Origin: Cladopsammia gracilis | Taxonomy: Eukaryota; Cnidaria; Anthozoa; Scleractinia; Dendrophylliidae | Assembly (NCBI GenBank): GCA_022457155.1 | Contig: JAJGOT010000496.1 | Location: forward strand, 62,001-126,000 | Direction: 5' to 3' | Length of the DNA: 64,000 nucleotides | Part shown: piece by piece, positions 34,369-45,911 of the stretch | How positions within the stretch are numbered: the first letter of the stretch is position 1 | Layout of the letters: every line of letters begins with the position of its first letter | The notes under the pieces: generated by a model | Told to the model about the DNA's origin: nothing | What the model saw: the letters and a program-made list of their open reading frames with translations, nothing else | Database searches by the model: none | Made by a program: the position numbers and the translations under genes

Positions 34369-35330
34369 GAATGTCGACAGTAAAAGAGAAAGTGACATAA
34401 TGTTTCCTGTTCAGTCTTGCTCAGTCGAAAATTGATCGAATAGTCTCACCAATACAGCGATCTTCAACATAACCTGTTTGATTATGATGTATGATATTCG
34501 GTAAAACTTTCTTTAATCTTAAAGCAATCACTTTTGAAATTATTTTTGCATCCACATTAATAAGAAAGATTGGCCTCCAATTTTCAATGAGAGTTCGATC
34601 TTTATGTTGCTTTTCTATAAGAGTTATAATTGCTTTTCTTTGAGAGCTAGACATTTCGCCGTGGTTGAAACACTCCCTCACACTTTCCATAACTGGATCA
34701 CAAATTAATTCCCAGCAACTTTTGTAAACTTCTATTGGTATTCGATCATTACCAGGAGATTTGTTACTCTCAAAACTGTTAAGAATGGCTGTAATTTCTT
34801 CAACAAATACTTCTTCTTCACAAGATTGTTTTTGTTCTTCTGATAATCTTGGCATATTCAAATTATTTAAAAATTCGTTTGCATTTTCTTTATCCTCATC
34901 TGTTACGTTTGATTGGTACAAGCTATGGTAAAAACGTTTTTTGGTCGTTCAGTATCCCAAAAGGATCACATGTAATGGCACCACTTATTAATAGTTTTCT
35001 TATATGTTTTTTTCCATTGCAGATAGTTCTTTGGCTTTCTTTTTCGAGAACAAAATAGCATGGTTCCGAATATTATACTTAATCCAATCCCCGATACACC
35101 CTTTGTCTGATAAATTCTCGCTTCCTGTTGTATTTACAAAATCCTGTAAGTTGTTTGATATCAAGCCAGTAATCTAAACGTAGAAAATCGGTGGAGATTT
35201 TTGGCTCCAAGTGTAACTTCTAGATTGTGGATTTTTAACTTTCCAAACGTCGACAAGGTCCAATTCATTTTGTAAACATTCAATATTGTCTATAACCATT
35301 TTTCTAGGTGCCACAACGCCGCCTTTCTTA
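34369..35330 (-). pseudogene. LINE reverse transcriptase fragment, target of the Polinton
   Basis: The frame 34921-34421 shows SNKSPGNDRIPIEVYKSCW, NWRPIFLINVDAKIISKVIALRLK and NQTGYVEDRCIGETIRSIFD, the N-terminal half of an animal LINE RT (fingers, palm strand). Upstream (to about 35330) further degenerate codons fit the endonuclease-RT linker. Between the RT part and the insertion site, the rest of RT (including the catalytic YADD) is missing, and a zf-RVT-like H-F-L-F-Y-C remnant abuts TATGT. So the LINE had an internal deletion before the Polinton inserted. Same family as 60560-61575. Confidence 0.8.
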
Positions 35331-35990
35331 TCTCAAAATCGTCGTACTGACCTCAAATCATCGCTAGAAACCAAAAACAGTGCATTTCTATGAAAAATGC
35401 ACAAAACGCACGTTTGGGGCCGTGCGGAGCACGTTTTGGCAAAATCTCACTTTTGAGCACACCAGATCTCAAAATCGTCGTACGTACTGACCTTAAATCA
35501 TCGCCAAAAACCGAAAACAGTGAATTCCTATGAAAAATGCACAAAACGTACGTTTCGGGCCGTGTGGAGCAAGTTTTTGCAAAATCTCACTTTTGAACAC
35601 ACTGGATCTCAAAATTTTCATACTCGCCTCAAACCCATCGCCAAAAAGCAAAAACAGTGCTTTTCTATGAAAAATGCACAAAACGCACGTTTGGGGCCGT
35701 GCGGAGCAAGTTTTGGCAAAACCTCACTTTTGAGCACACCAGATCTCCAAATCGTCGTACTGGCCTCAAATCTTCGCGAAAAAGCGAAAACAGTGCATTT
35801 CTATGAAAAATGCACAAAACGTACGTTTGGGGCCGTGCGGAGCATGTTTTGGCAAAAGATCACTTTTGAGCACACCGGATGTCAAAATCGTGGTACTAGC
35901 CTCAAATCATCGCCAAAAGGCGAAAACAGTGCATTTATATGAAAAATGCACAAAACGTACGTTTCGGGCCGTGCGGAGCAAGTTTTGGAG
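35331..35990. repeat. 136-bp satellite, about five units
   Basis: Monomer landmarks throughout. Abuts the LINE at 35330 and breaks off in mid-monomer at GCGGAGCAAGTTTTGG/AGAACATACC (about 35989), where the next LINE starts. Confidence 0.92.
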
Positions 35991-37811
35991 AACATACCAA
36001 GACATGAAATGAAGATAGTGATGGGAGACTTGAATGCTAAAGTTGGAAATGATAACACCAACTACGAGAGAGCCATGGGTAAGAAAGGGTGTGGAAGTAT
36101 GAACAACAATGGAGAGAGACTGCTTGAATGTTGCTGGACATACGATCTTGTCATTGGCGGGACTCTCTTTGCACACCCAGACATCATAAACTTACCTGGT
36201 GTTCACCTAACGGCAGAGACAAGAATCAGATCGACCACCTGATGATTAATGGGGTGTGGAGAAGATCGCTGCAAGACGTTAGAGTGAAAAGAGGAGCAGA
36301 TGTTGGCAGTGATCACCACCTTGTCACTGCAACTCTGAAAGTGAAACTGAGAAAGAATGGACCTGAGAAACCAAGACAACAGCAGTTTGACGTGGAGAAG
36401 CTGCGCGACCCTAAAATAAAGAATGCCTTCATCCTTAAGCTGAAGAACAAGTTCCAAGTTTTGGCAGATGCTGAAAACTACACCCAGACAGAGTCTGTTG
36501 GAATCGACACCGCGTGGAAGCAAATAAGATCAGCCTATACACAGACCAGTGAAGCTTGCTTAGGAAGAGGACGAAAGAGGAGGAAAGAGTGGATAACAAT
36601 GGATACCTGGAAAGCTATTGAGAACAGGAGAGTCCTTTAGAAGAGAGTGTTGGAGACCAAGTCAGAGAGGCTGAAAGAGAGGTACAAGCAACAGTACAGG
36701 GAAGCTGATCAAACAGTGAAAAGAATGACTAGGGCCAACAAACGGGCCTACATGGAAGGCCTTGCAAGGGAAGCAGAAAAGGCCGCTGCCAGAGGAGAAC
36801 AAGGACGAGTGTACAAAATCACTAAGCTCGTCAGCGGCAAGTACCGGGGATCTACAGACGCACCCATCGCCGATAAACAGGGACGGCTACTAACAACAGA
36901 TGCGGAACAAGAGGCGAGATGGGCAGAACATTTCAGCGAAGTTCTAAACAGACCACCACCAACAGTTACAGCGGATGTACAGGACCCGGCCAAAGACCTG
37001 GATGTAAATACAGCGCCACCTGAGAAAGAAGAAATTGTGGCAGCCATCAGATCCCTCAAAAACGGAAAGGCCCCTGGTCAAGACAGCCTCAAAGCAGAAC
37101 TCTTCAAGGCAGAGCCAGAGCTTGCAGCGCAAGTTCTTCAGCCACTCTTTACAGCCATCTGGGACGAGAAGCAACTACCAGAAGATTGGACGGAAAGCGT
37201 CACAGTAAAGATCCCGAAAAAGGGAGCCCTGAGCAACTGTAACAACTGGAGAGGAATCACCCTCCTGTCTGTTCCAAGCAAGATCCTCGCAAAAATCATC
37301 AAGCGAATTTCAGACGCGGTGGAGCAGCAACTCCGAAAGGAGCAGGCTGGTTTTCGACCAGGAAGAGGGTACACAGATCAAATATTCACTCTGCGAAACA
37401 TCATCGAACAGTGCACAGAATTGCAGAGACAGCTGTACATCAACTTTGTAGACTTTGAAAAAGCCTTTGATAGCATCCATCGAGAGAGTCTATGGCGAAT
37501 TCTCAGGGCATATGGAATACCGCAGGCGATTGTTCTTGTCATCAAAAGCTTCTAAAGCAACTTCTCATGCAGGGTAAGAAGCAGCGAGATCAGCTTCAGC
37601 GTGAAGACCGGTGTTATACAAGGCTGTTGTATGTCTGCGATGCTTTTCAACTTGACAATCGACTGGGTGATGAGACAGACAACAGCAGACCAAGCGCGAG
37701 GCATCAGATGGACCCTCTTGACACAACAAGAAGACCTGGACTTTGCTGACGATTTAGCACTCATGTCGCACATCCACAAACACATGCAGGAGAAGACGGC
37801 CCGTCTAAGCA
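35991..37811 (+). pseudogene. RTE-like LINE fragment (endonuclease + RT)
   Basis: Endonuclease end: MKIVMGDLNAKVGNDN then, after a frame change near 36200, NQIDHLMINGVWRRSLQDVR and SDHHLVTATL. RT: KNGKAPGQDSLKAELF, NCNNWRGITLLSVPSKIL, EQAGFRPGRGYTDQIF, NFVDFEKAFDSIHRESLW, TGVIQGCCMSAMLF and DFADDLALMS. Broken by a TAG (36638) and a TAA (37553-37555, where the family has an aromatic). Both ends are missing and sit directly against satellite monomers. The endonuclease style resembles RTE/BovB-type elements; clade by memory only. Confidence 0.85.
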
Positions 37812-40140
37812 CCTCAAATCATCGCCAAAAACCGAAAACAGTGCATTTCTATGAAAAATGCACAAAACGTACGTTTCGGGCCGTGCGGCGCAAGTTTTTG
37901 CAAAATCTCACTCTTGAAAACACTGGATCTCAAAATCTTCATACTCGCCTCAAACCATCGCCAAAAATAAAAAAACAGCGCTTTTCTATGGAAAATGCAC
38001 AAAACGTTCGTTTGGGGCCGTGCGGAGCAAGTTTTGGCAAAATCTCACTTTTCAGCACACCACATCTCAAATTGTCGCACTGACCTCAAATCATCGCCAA
38101 AAACCGAACACAGTGCATTTCAATGAAAAGTGCACAAAACGCACGTTTAAGGCCGTGCGGAGCAAGTTTTGGCAAAATCTCACTTTTTAGCACACCAGAT
38201 CTCAAAATCGTCGTACTGACCTCAAATCATTGCCAAAAAGAGAAAACAGTGCATTTCTATGAAAAGTGCACAAAACTTACGTTTCGGGCCGTGCGGGGCA
38301 AGTTTTGGCAAAACGTCACTTTTTAGCACACCAGATCTCAAAATCGTCGTACTGACCTCAAATCATCGCCAAAAAGCCATAACAGTGCATTTCTATGAAA
38401 AGTGCACCAAACGCACGTTCTGGGCCGTGCGGAGCACCTTTTGGCAAAATCTCAATTTTGAGCACAGCAGATCTCAAAATCGTCGTACTGACCTCAAATC
38501 ATCGCCAAAAACCGAAAACAGTGCATTTCTATGAAAAATGCACAAAACGTACGTTTCCGGCCGTGCGGAGCAAGTTTTGGCAAAATCTCACTTTTTAGCA
38601 CACCAGATCTCAAAATCGTCGTACTGACCTCAAATCATCGCAAAAAAGCGGAAACAGTGCATTTCTATGAAAAGTGCACAAAACGAACTTTTTGGGCCGT
38701 GCGGAGCACGTTTTGGCAAAATCTCACTTTTGATCTCACCAGATCTCAAAATCATCGTACTGACCTCAAATCATCGCCAAAAAGCGAACACAGTGCATTT
38801 CTATGAAAAGTGCACAAAACGCACCTTTGGGGCCGTGCGAAGCAAGTTTTGGCAAAATCTCACTTTTTAGCACTCCAGATCTCAAAATCGTCCTACTGAC
38901 CTCAAATCATTGCCAAAAAGGGAAAACAGTGCATTTCTATGAAAAATGCACAAAAGGTACGTTTCGGGCCGTGCGGAGCAAGTTTTGGCAAAATCTCACT
39001 TTTTAGCACACCAGATCTCAAAATCGTCGTACTGACCTCAAATCATTGCCAGAAAGCGAAAACAGTGCATTTCTATGAAAAATGCACAAAACGTACGTTT
39101 CGGGCCGTGCGGAGCAAGTTTTGGCAAAATCTCCCTTTTCAGCACACCAGATCTCAAAATCGTCGTACTGACCTCAAATCATCGCCAAAAACCGAAAACA
39201 GTGCATTTCTATGAAAAATGCACAAAACGTACGTTTCGGGCCGTGCGGAGCAAGTTTTGGCAAAATCTCACTTTTTAGCACACCAGATCTCAAAATCGTC
39301 GTACTGACCTCAAATCATCGCCAAAAAGCGAAAACAGTGGCATTTCTAACAAAAGTGCACAAAACGTACGTTTGGGTCGTGCGGAGCAAGTTTTGGCTAA
39401 ATCTAACTTGAGAGCACACCAGATCTGAAAATCGTCGTATTGGCCTCAAATCATCGCCAAAATGTGAAAACAGTGCACAAAACGCACGTTTGGGGACGTG
39501 AGGAGCACGTTTTGGCAAAATCTCACTTTTGAGCTCATCAGACCTCGAAATCGTCGTACTGGCCTCAAATCATCGCCAAGAGAAAATACTGGCATTTCCA
39601 TGAAAAGTGCACAAATCCAACCTTTGGTTCCGTGCGGAGCAAGTTTTGGCTAAATCTCACTTTTGAGCACACCAGATCTCAAAATCGTCGTATTGGCCTC
39701 AAATCATTGCCAAAAAGTGAAAACAGTGCCATTTCTATGAAAAATGCACAAAACGCACGTTTGAAGCCGTGCTGAGCCTATATTGGCAAAATCTCACTTT
39801 TGAGCTCATCAGATCTCGAAATCGTCGTAATGGCCTCAAATCGTCACCAAGCGAAAACAGTGGCATTTCCATGAAAAGTGCATAAATCCCACGTTTGTTG
39901 CCGTGCCGAGCAAGTTTTGGCTAAATGTCACTTTTGAGCACACCAGCTCTGAAAATCGTCGTTCTGGCCTCAAATCACCACCAAATCTGGAAAACAGTGG
40001 CATTTTTATGAAAAGTGCACAAAACGCACGTTTGGGGCCGTGCGGAGCAAGTTTTGGCAAAATCTCACTTTTGAGCACACCAGCTCTGAAAATTGTCGTT
40101 CTGGCCTCAAATCATCGCCAAAAAAGAAAAAACAGTTTTC
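37812..40140. repeat. 136-bp satellite array, about 17 units
   Basis: Monomers resume at ACCTCAAATCATCGCC. Units at 38259-39300 closely resemble those of the 5' array (variants such as CGCACGTTCTGGGCCG). From 39315 the array is the near-identical copy of 15427-16250. Confidence 0.93.
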
Positions 40141-40424
40141 ATTATTACTATTTTTCTTTTTTTACTTTAATTACAAAGAACTACTTAAAAAGAAAAAAAT
40201 TACAATATTTTAAACAACCGCCATAACAGACATACTTACAATTGTCAAGATTTCACAGATTATATACATTACAGCCAAAAAACAGCCGCGCAATTGCTGA
40301 ATGAGGCTTGTATTAATGCTTAATTATGTTGATAAGAGAGAAATTGACAGTTATTTACGGTACACCCTAAGATAAAACAACAAGACACACGAACATACAC
40401 ACAAAAGCATATACACGAACTTAA

Positions 40425-40725
40425 TTAAAGGGGGTAAATGTCTTTTGGCCATTTCTCATAAAAGGTTTCTAGTTTATTATTCTTAATGGAAATATATTTT
40501 TTAACTTGGTATTTAATTCTTACTTTAAATTTGAAACCTTCGATGTTTGGAAGTACCTGTTTCTTTCTGCAATCCCATAAATACAATTTACCAATTAATA
40601 TCAGATAATTTAACACTGGACATTTTGACATCGTTATTCCAATTATAACCTCTCGTAAACGCAACCCGTGAAATTCCTTTGTTATTGTTAAATAATACTG
40701 TTCAACATTTTTCCACAACATATGT
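40425..40725 (-). pseudogene. LINE ORF2 tail, duplicated
   Basis: Copy of 16537-16837 including the TATGT at 40721-40725, which shows that the second Polinton end arose by duplication and not by independent insertion. Confidence 0.8.
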
Positions 40726-41171
40726 AGTAGTATAAGGTGCGTCAGTCAAATACCACTTAACAAAATAAGGCTCCATCGGTAGTGGTGAATGCCTATTTCC
40801 CCAATTAGTAATATCACCTGCAGGCCTCCTTTCAGTCGGCCTGCACGTTATATCACTAATTGGGGAAATAGGCATTCACCACTACCGATGGAGCCTTATT
40901 TTGTTAAGTGAGTATTTGACTGACGCACCTTATACTACTGGGTCTTTTGTTTTACTCCACGAGGCTTATTTAAACCCTAGAACCAGCTTAAACCACTAAT
41001 AACCAGTTTTAACCGCCCGAAAGCGGTTTCAACCACTCAGCCCCTTTATTGGGCGCAACCCCCATAACCGGTTTTAACCACTAGAAAGCACACTAAAGTG
41101 CTCGGGCTTTACCAATTGAACAGAACCACCCCTTAGCATAAACTGGCCGGCTGGTCTCCGTTTATAAACCT

Positions 41172-44100
41172 ATGTATATGGCGCGGGCACTGAACGTGTT
41201 TAAAGACATCAGTCAGCGGGAGTTGAATGACTGGCTTAACATGCAAGAAAGAAAACCCTTTGTAAAGGCTCCTCACAACGAGGCTTTTGCAGGGTTTGAC
41301 CCCCTAGACCGACCACGTTTTGAGGACTTCAAACTCCCGAATCGGATTGTTGAGCTTTATGCCCCGGGTGAACGGGACCAACAAGGTCGGCCAGGGCGAG
41401 TGCAGCGGACAATCAAATGGCGCTTTACTCAGGGACTAACAAAACCCCTTGTCCCCCAGATGATGAACCGCCTCAAACAAGAGGTTCGTAGAAGGCACAA
41501 AGCTAACCTCTCGTTTGGGTACAAACTACGAAACATCGAAAACGACGAGACCATCCTCTGGTACACCAACGTTAACAGCCGCTGGTTTTCTAAACTCTCA
41601 GAGACGAGGCGATGGCTGCAACAGCGCGAAGAGCTTCGCCTTCAGGGGGAAAGCATCGAACGCCCCAACACTAAATGGCGCTTCGAAGCCACTGTCTCCG
41701 TCGAGCTCAAAGTTATCCTTGACAGACAACCGCTGTTGCTCGGCCTTGGAAGGTTGCCTGACTGGCTTCGCAACAAGCGCGAAGTTATAGCCCTAGACAC
41801 CTTCAACGACGATCTCTGTGTCTTCCGCTGCCTTGCGGTTCATAAAGGCGCCCGCGTAGATCGCTGTACTCAAAGAGCTCGAGCGTTAGCGCAAAGCTTC
41901 TTCGATGCTCAGCAGCAGGCTCGGACGGCTGGCAATCTCGTACCCTTCAAAAAGTTTCCTTTGCTTGAACGGCACTTTAAACAGGGCATTGCGGTTTACA
42001 CCGTTAAAGCCGACGGCAACTTCGTTCTTAGCTACACACCCTCACATTATGACAAAGTTACCCCCAACTCACCAGTGATGACCCTCGGCATCTATGACTC
42101 ACACGCCTTTTTGATCACCGACATCAATAAAGTCACAAACAACTACGCTTGTGGTGAGTGTGGGGCTAGGTTCACAAAATCCTGTGATCTAGCCCGCCAC
42201 GCGAAGACATGCACTCGCGGTGAAACCAAGATTTCCTGCCCCGGAAACCAGATCCTTGCTCCGGAGTCGGCTTTCGAGAAGGCCTTTTATCCAGAAGCCA
42301 ATTTTGGTATCCGCGCGCTCTGTTGGCTCGAATATGAGGCCAAGCAACGGGGCATCCACATACACCACCACAGATGCGGCCACGGCGGCGAGCGCATCAT
42401 TGGCGGCTACAAGGTTGACGGCTACCACCCAGAGAGCAAGACCGTTTTCCAGTTCCACGGCTGTCACTGGCACGGCTGCCGCCATTGTTTCCCCGCACCC
42501 GAACAAAGGGCCGAAGCGATCAAAAACGACAGGCAAGGAAACCCAATCACCCGGGAGCAAGCCTTCGCCAAAACAATGCAAATCAGCCACGAGATCCGCA
42601 CGATGCTCGGTTATAATCTAGTTGAGCGGTGGGAGCACGAGCGCTCCGCCTCTTGGTGGTACGCCAGAGCCCCTCACAAAAGAAACGAAACGTATCCACA
42701 CGCCATAGTCTATGACTTCGAGGCCTATCAAGACAAAATCAAGGCAAGTCAGCCGACTATGGATCTCTCTTACGAAAGCGAGCACGTCCCTATCTCAGTC
42801 TCTATCGCAGACACTCTAGAGCCTGAGCCTGAGTACATCTGCTCCAAAGACCCCAAAGAGCTCATCCGGCTGTTTTATCAATCTCTGGTGCGCCGCGGCA
42901 ACGCAATCAGAGAGGACATAGCCAGGCGCTATATGCCGCCAGACTTCGAGGGCCTGACAGACTCCCAAAAGACCCTCATCAAACAATGGTGCGACCAGGT
43001 CCCCGTTGTCGGCTTCAACTCTGGCCGCTACGACCTGCACCTTATCCGCCGCCACTTCGTCGAACACCTCGGGCAAGAGAGCGGGGTCTTCGCTGGCGAG
43101 AAACAAAGACAAATCATGTTCATCAACACGCCCTCCTTCAAGTTCCTTGACATAATCAACTATCTCGCCCCAGGCATCACGTACGACAAATGGGTGAAGA
43201 CATACGGCGCGAACCAGACCAAATCGTGGCTCCCGTATGAGTGGTTCGACAGCGCCGACAAACTCGACTACAAGGGCCTCCCGCCTTACTGGTGTTGGTA
43301 CTCTCAACTCCGAAACTGCTTCACACTCACTCCAGACGAGTACAAGCAATGCAAACAGGTCTTCAAAGAGCGCGGGATGAAGACCTTCGGTGACTGGCTG
43401 CAATATTACAACAACCTCGACGTTGCTCCATTTCTCGAAGCGCTCGAGAAAATGAAAGCCTTCTATACAGGGCTTGGGGTCGACATTTTCAAAGACGCGG
43501 TCTCCTTGCCCGGGCTCTCGATGCAATACATCCTGCGCGGGACCTTGGGTGGCCCCAAGAAAAAGCGGCCGCCCCTCTATGCCCCAGGTCCCGAGGCCTA
43601 CGCAATGCTGAAAGCGGCGGTGGTCGGTGGCCCCAGTCTTGTGTTCACCCGCAAGCACGTAGCCGGCGAGACCCGCATCCGCTCGCACCGATACGACTTG
43701 GCGCGCCCTGTGAAGCGCATTCTCGGCTTCGACGCCAACTCTCTGTACCCCAGCACCATGCTGCAAAAAATGCCCTGCGGCAAAGAGAGGGTCGTCCACT
43801 ACGAGGACCCCGAACAGGCTGCTGCCCCCTTCATCACCCGGCTTGTGACGGGCCAGTGGTTCGGGTTCGCCGAGGTCGACATCGAAGTCCCCCGCCATCT
43901 GTGGGAGCAGTACGAAGAGTTTCCTCCGCTCTTCATCAACACGTGCGTTGGTGAGGCGGGCGTACCACAGCACATGAAGGAGTACCTAGCACAAAGCAAC
44001 AGAACTCCGTTGCCCGAACAAAAGAAGCTGCTCGGCGTGCTCCAGGCCAAAAAGGTGCTGCTCTACGCCCCCGTGCTAGAGTGGCTCTACAACCACGGGC

Positions 44101-44804
44101 TCGAAGTCACCGCGCTATATCGCACGATCGACTACATCCCGATGAAGGTCTTCGACTGGTTCGTCCGGGAGGTTGCAGACAACCGGAGGAAAGGCGACGC
44201 TGACAAAGAGAAAGCCTTGCTCGCAGAAGTGTTCAAGCTTCTGGGCAACTCGGCTTACGGTAAGTTCATCGAGGCTGTCGAGCGCCAGACAAAAGTGGTG
44301 TACACCCGCGACGAAGACGAGATCGACAAACACCTGCGCTCAGCCTGGTTCGAAGATCTCGAAGACATCGGGGGTACATATAAGGTCGAGTTGCGCAAAA
44401 CCAAGGTCACCATTAACCGCCCCTTCCAGGTCGGCATCGTAGTCTACCAACTCGCCAAGCTGCGCATGCTGCAGTTCTACTACGAGTTCCTCGATTACTA
44501 TCTCGACAGGCGTGACTTCGAGCTCATCCAGATGGACACGGACAGCATGTACTTCGCTCTTGCGCATGACACTCTAGAAGAGGCAGTTCGACCAGAGCTA
44601 CGCAAGCAGTTTGAAAGGGAGAAAAACAAGTGGCTCTCTTGGGACAAGTGGAGCAACAGAGAGCCTGGCCTGTTCAAGCTTGAAAAAGAAGGTACACGAG
44701 CCATCGCTCTGTGCAGCAAGTGCTATTACGTAGAAGATGAGGCTAGCGGACAGGCCAAGATGTCCTCCAAGGGCGTCAACAAGAAGCAGAACGAGCTCCA
44801 CTGA
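41172..44804 (+). CDS. polB: protein-primed DNA polymerase B, duplicate with the same TGA
   Basis: 1210 codons, identical to the gene at 17284 except for a visible Lys to Glu change (PLPKQKK to PLPEQKK, near 44018) and a silent GTG to GTT near 42446. All exonuclease and polymerase motifs are present. The premature TGA (44802-44804) and the 64-codon open remainder to 44999 are shared, so the stop predates the duplication. Confidence 0.93.
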   Translation: MYMARALNVFKDISQRELNDWLNMQERKPFVKAPHNEAFAGFDPLDRPRFEDFKLPNRIVELYAPGERDQQGRPGRVQRTIKWRFTQGLTKPLVPQMMNRLKQEVRRRHKANLSFGYKLRNIENDETILWYTNVNSRWFSKLSETRRWLQQREELRLQGESIERPNTKWRFEATVSVELKVILDRQPLLLGLGRLPDWLRNKREVIALDTFNDDLCVFRCLAVHKGARVDRCTQRARALAQSFFDAQQQARTAGNLVPFKKFPLLERHFKQGIAVYTVKADGNFVLSYTPSHYDKVTPNSPVMTLGIYDSHAFLITDINKVTNNYACGECGARFTKSCDLARHAKTCTRGETKISCPGNQILAPESAFEKAFYPEANFGIRALCWLEYEAKQRGIHIHHHRCGHGGERIIGGYKVDGYHPESKTVFQFHGCHWHGCRHCFPAPEQRAEAIKNDRQGNPITREQAFAKTMQISHEIRTMLGYNLVERWEHERSASWWYARAPHKRNETYPHAIVYDFEAYQDKIKASQPTMDLSYESEHVPISVSIADTLEPEPEYICSKDPKELIRLFYQSLVRRGNAIREDIARRYMPPDFEGLTDSQKTLIKQWCDQVPVVGFNSGRYDLHLIRRHFVEHLGQESGVFAGEKQRQIMFINTPSFKFLDIINYLAPGITYDKWVKTYGANQTKSWLPYEWFDSADKLDYKGLPPYWCWYSQLRNCFTLTPDEYKQCKQVFKERGMKTFGDWLQYYNNLDVAPFLEALEKMKAFYTGLGVDIFKDAVSLPGLSMQYILRGTLGGPKKKRPPLYAPGPEAYAMLKAAVVGGPSLVFTRKHVAGETRIRSHRYDLARPVKRILGFDANSLYPSTMLQKMPCGKERVVHYEDPEQAAAPFITRLVTGQWFGFAEVDIEVPRHLWEQYEEFPPLFINTCVGEAGVPQHMKEYLAQSNRTPLPEQKKLLGVLQAKKVLLYAPVLEWLYNHGLEVTALYRTIDYIPMKVFDWFVREVADNRRKGDADKEKALLAEVFKLLGNSAYGKFIEAVERQTKVVYTRDEDEIDKHLRSAWFEDLEDIGGTYKVELRKTKVTINRPFQVGIVVYQLAKLRMLQFYYEFLDYYLDRRDFELIQMDTDSMYFALAHDTLEEAVRPELRKQFEREKNKWLSWDKWSNREPGLFKLEKEGTRAIALCSKCYYVEDEASGQAKMSSKGVNKKQNELH

Positions 44805-44974
44805 CAAAGATACGAGCGAGCCCTCGATGGGTTCAAAGACATGGCAGTCAACAGAGGCTTTCGAATGCACGAGGGCGCCATGTACACGTACGAACAGCGT
44901 AAGCTAGGTCTTTCCGCTTATTACGACAAGCGCTGGGTGTTGCCTGACGGCATTCACACAGAACCAATCGAGTT

Positions 44975-45911
44975 TCACAATCCAGCTGGTGGCAACTGAG
45001 TGCCTGGCGGCACAACCATCAACTCCTCGCGAACGAAGCCCCGCTTGGGCCCATCGTAGAGGTAATACACCACGGGCGCATCTGGCTTGGTGACAACCCT
45101 TTCGATGTTGTAGACCTTCAAAGACCAGATCGGATCCGTCGCGCGCTTGCCACCACCTTCTAGCTCGCCGGGGTAATACAGATATCGCAAATTAACCCTA
45201 GGTGGGAGCTTCTTCTCCTTTGCCCCCACAGGCCTAGCATATGGGGTCGCTGGCTTGGCTGAGGTGGCTTTCTCTTTGATTGCTTGTGAAGGCTTCTTGC
45301 CAGTCAATCTGGTTACTTCATTGTTCAAGGCAGAGATAACATCTGGCAATCTTTTAACCCAAGCAGTCGACCGGCCAGAGGGCAGATTCATTTCAACTGC
45401 GTACTGGTAACCAAACAATCGTTCAGCCAGGGTTCTGTTGAATCTTTCAACAATCCCTTGGTCTCTGTGGATATCAACACGCCCACGACGAATGGTTGTT
45501 TTATGGGCCCCAGTCTCTTTAGTCACAGCTCCCATAAACTCTGTTCCCGGATCGACTTGCAACAGTTGTGGCCACTTCAAAGGCCCGCGCCTGTATATCC
45601 GGGCCAGCGCTTTCGAAACTTCATCAGACTCTTTCGAACTCAAGGGCTCTGCGGCTTTGAAACGGCTTGCTACATCAACAACTGTCAAAGCATATTTGTA
45701 AACCTTTCGCCCGTGAGGCAGTTTGTCGTGTGGCAAAAAAAGTAGATCTGCTTGATGCACTGAATTGGGTGTAAAGACATCAAATTTGGGCCGCGGGATG
45801 TGGCGTGGCGCAGGGAGATATATTTGCCAAAGGGCTTGTTTGACAAGCCATTTCTTTGCCGCCTCTTCAGATATCTTGGCTGCTGCAGCTAGCTTTTTCA
45901 CAGCGGCAAGA
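44975..45911 (-). pseudogene. int: integrase, 5'-truncated duplicate
   Basis: Identical to the first copy from about codon 21 to the stop, with the DDE core intact. The first ~20 codons and promoter are replaced by unrelated sequence at 45912. No ATG is available near the break (the first in-frame candidates are non-ATG), so it is probably not expressed. Confidence 0.9.

Larger units (their letters stand above)
39315..45911. repeat. 6.6-kb segmental duplication of 15427-22023
   Basis: Constant offset of 23,888 bp. Only a few differences were noticed (for example near 15498, 16491, 18566, 20130 in copy one). It starts inside satellite and ends inside the integrase gene at GCGGCAAGA, after which copy one continues CCTTTCC and this copy GAAATAAC. 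Confidence 0.95.
40726..45911. mobile_element. Polinton, truncated second copy
   Basis: Left TIR (40726-41035, hairpin 40726-40939), polymerase and most of the integrase; no right TIR. Because the right end and all capsid genes are absent it cannot move by itself. Confidence 0.95.

Noticed and set aside
40726..45911. Independent second Polinton insertion
   Set aside because: The flanking LINE tail and satellite are duplicated with it at a constant offset, so it is a segmental copy.
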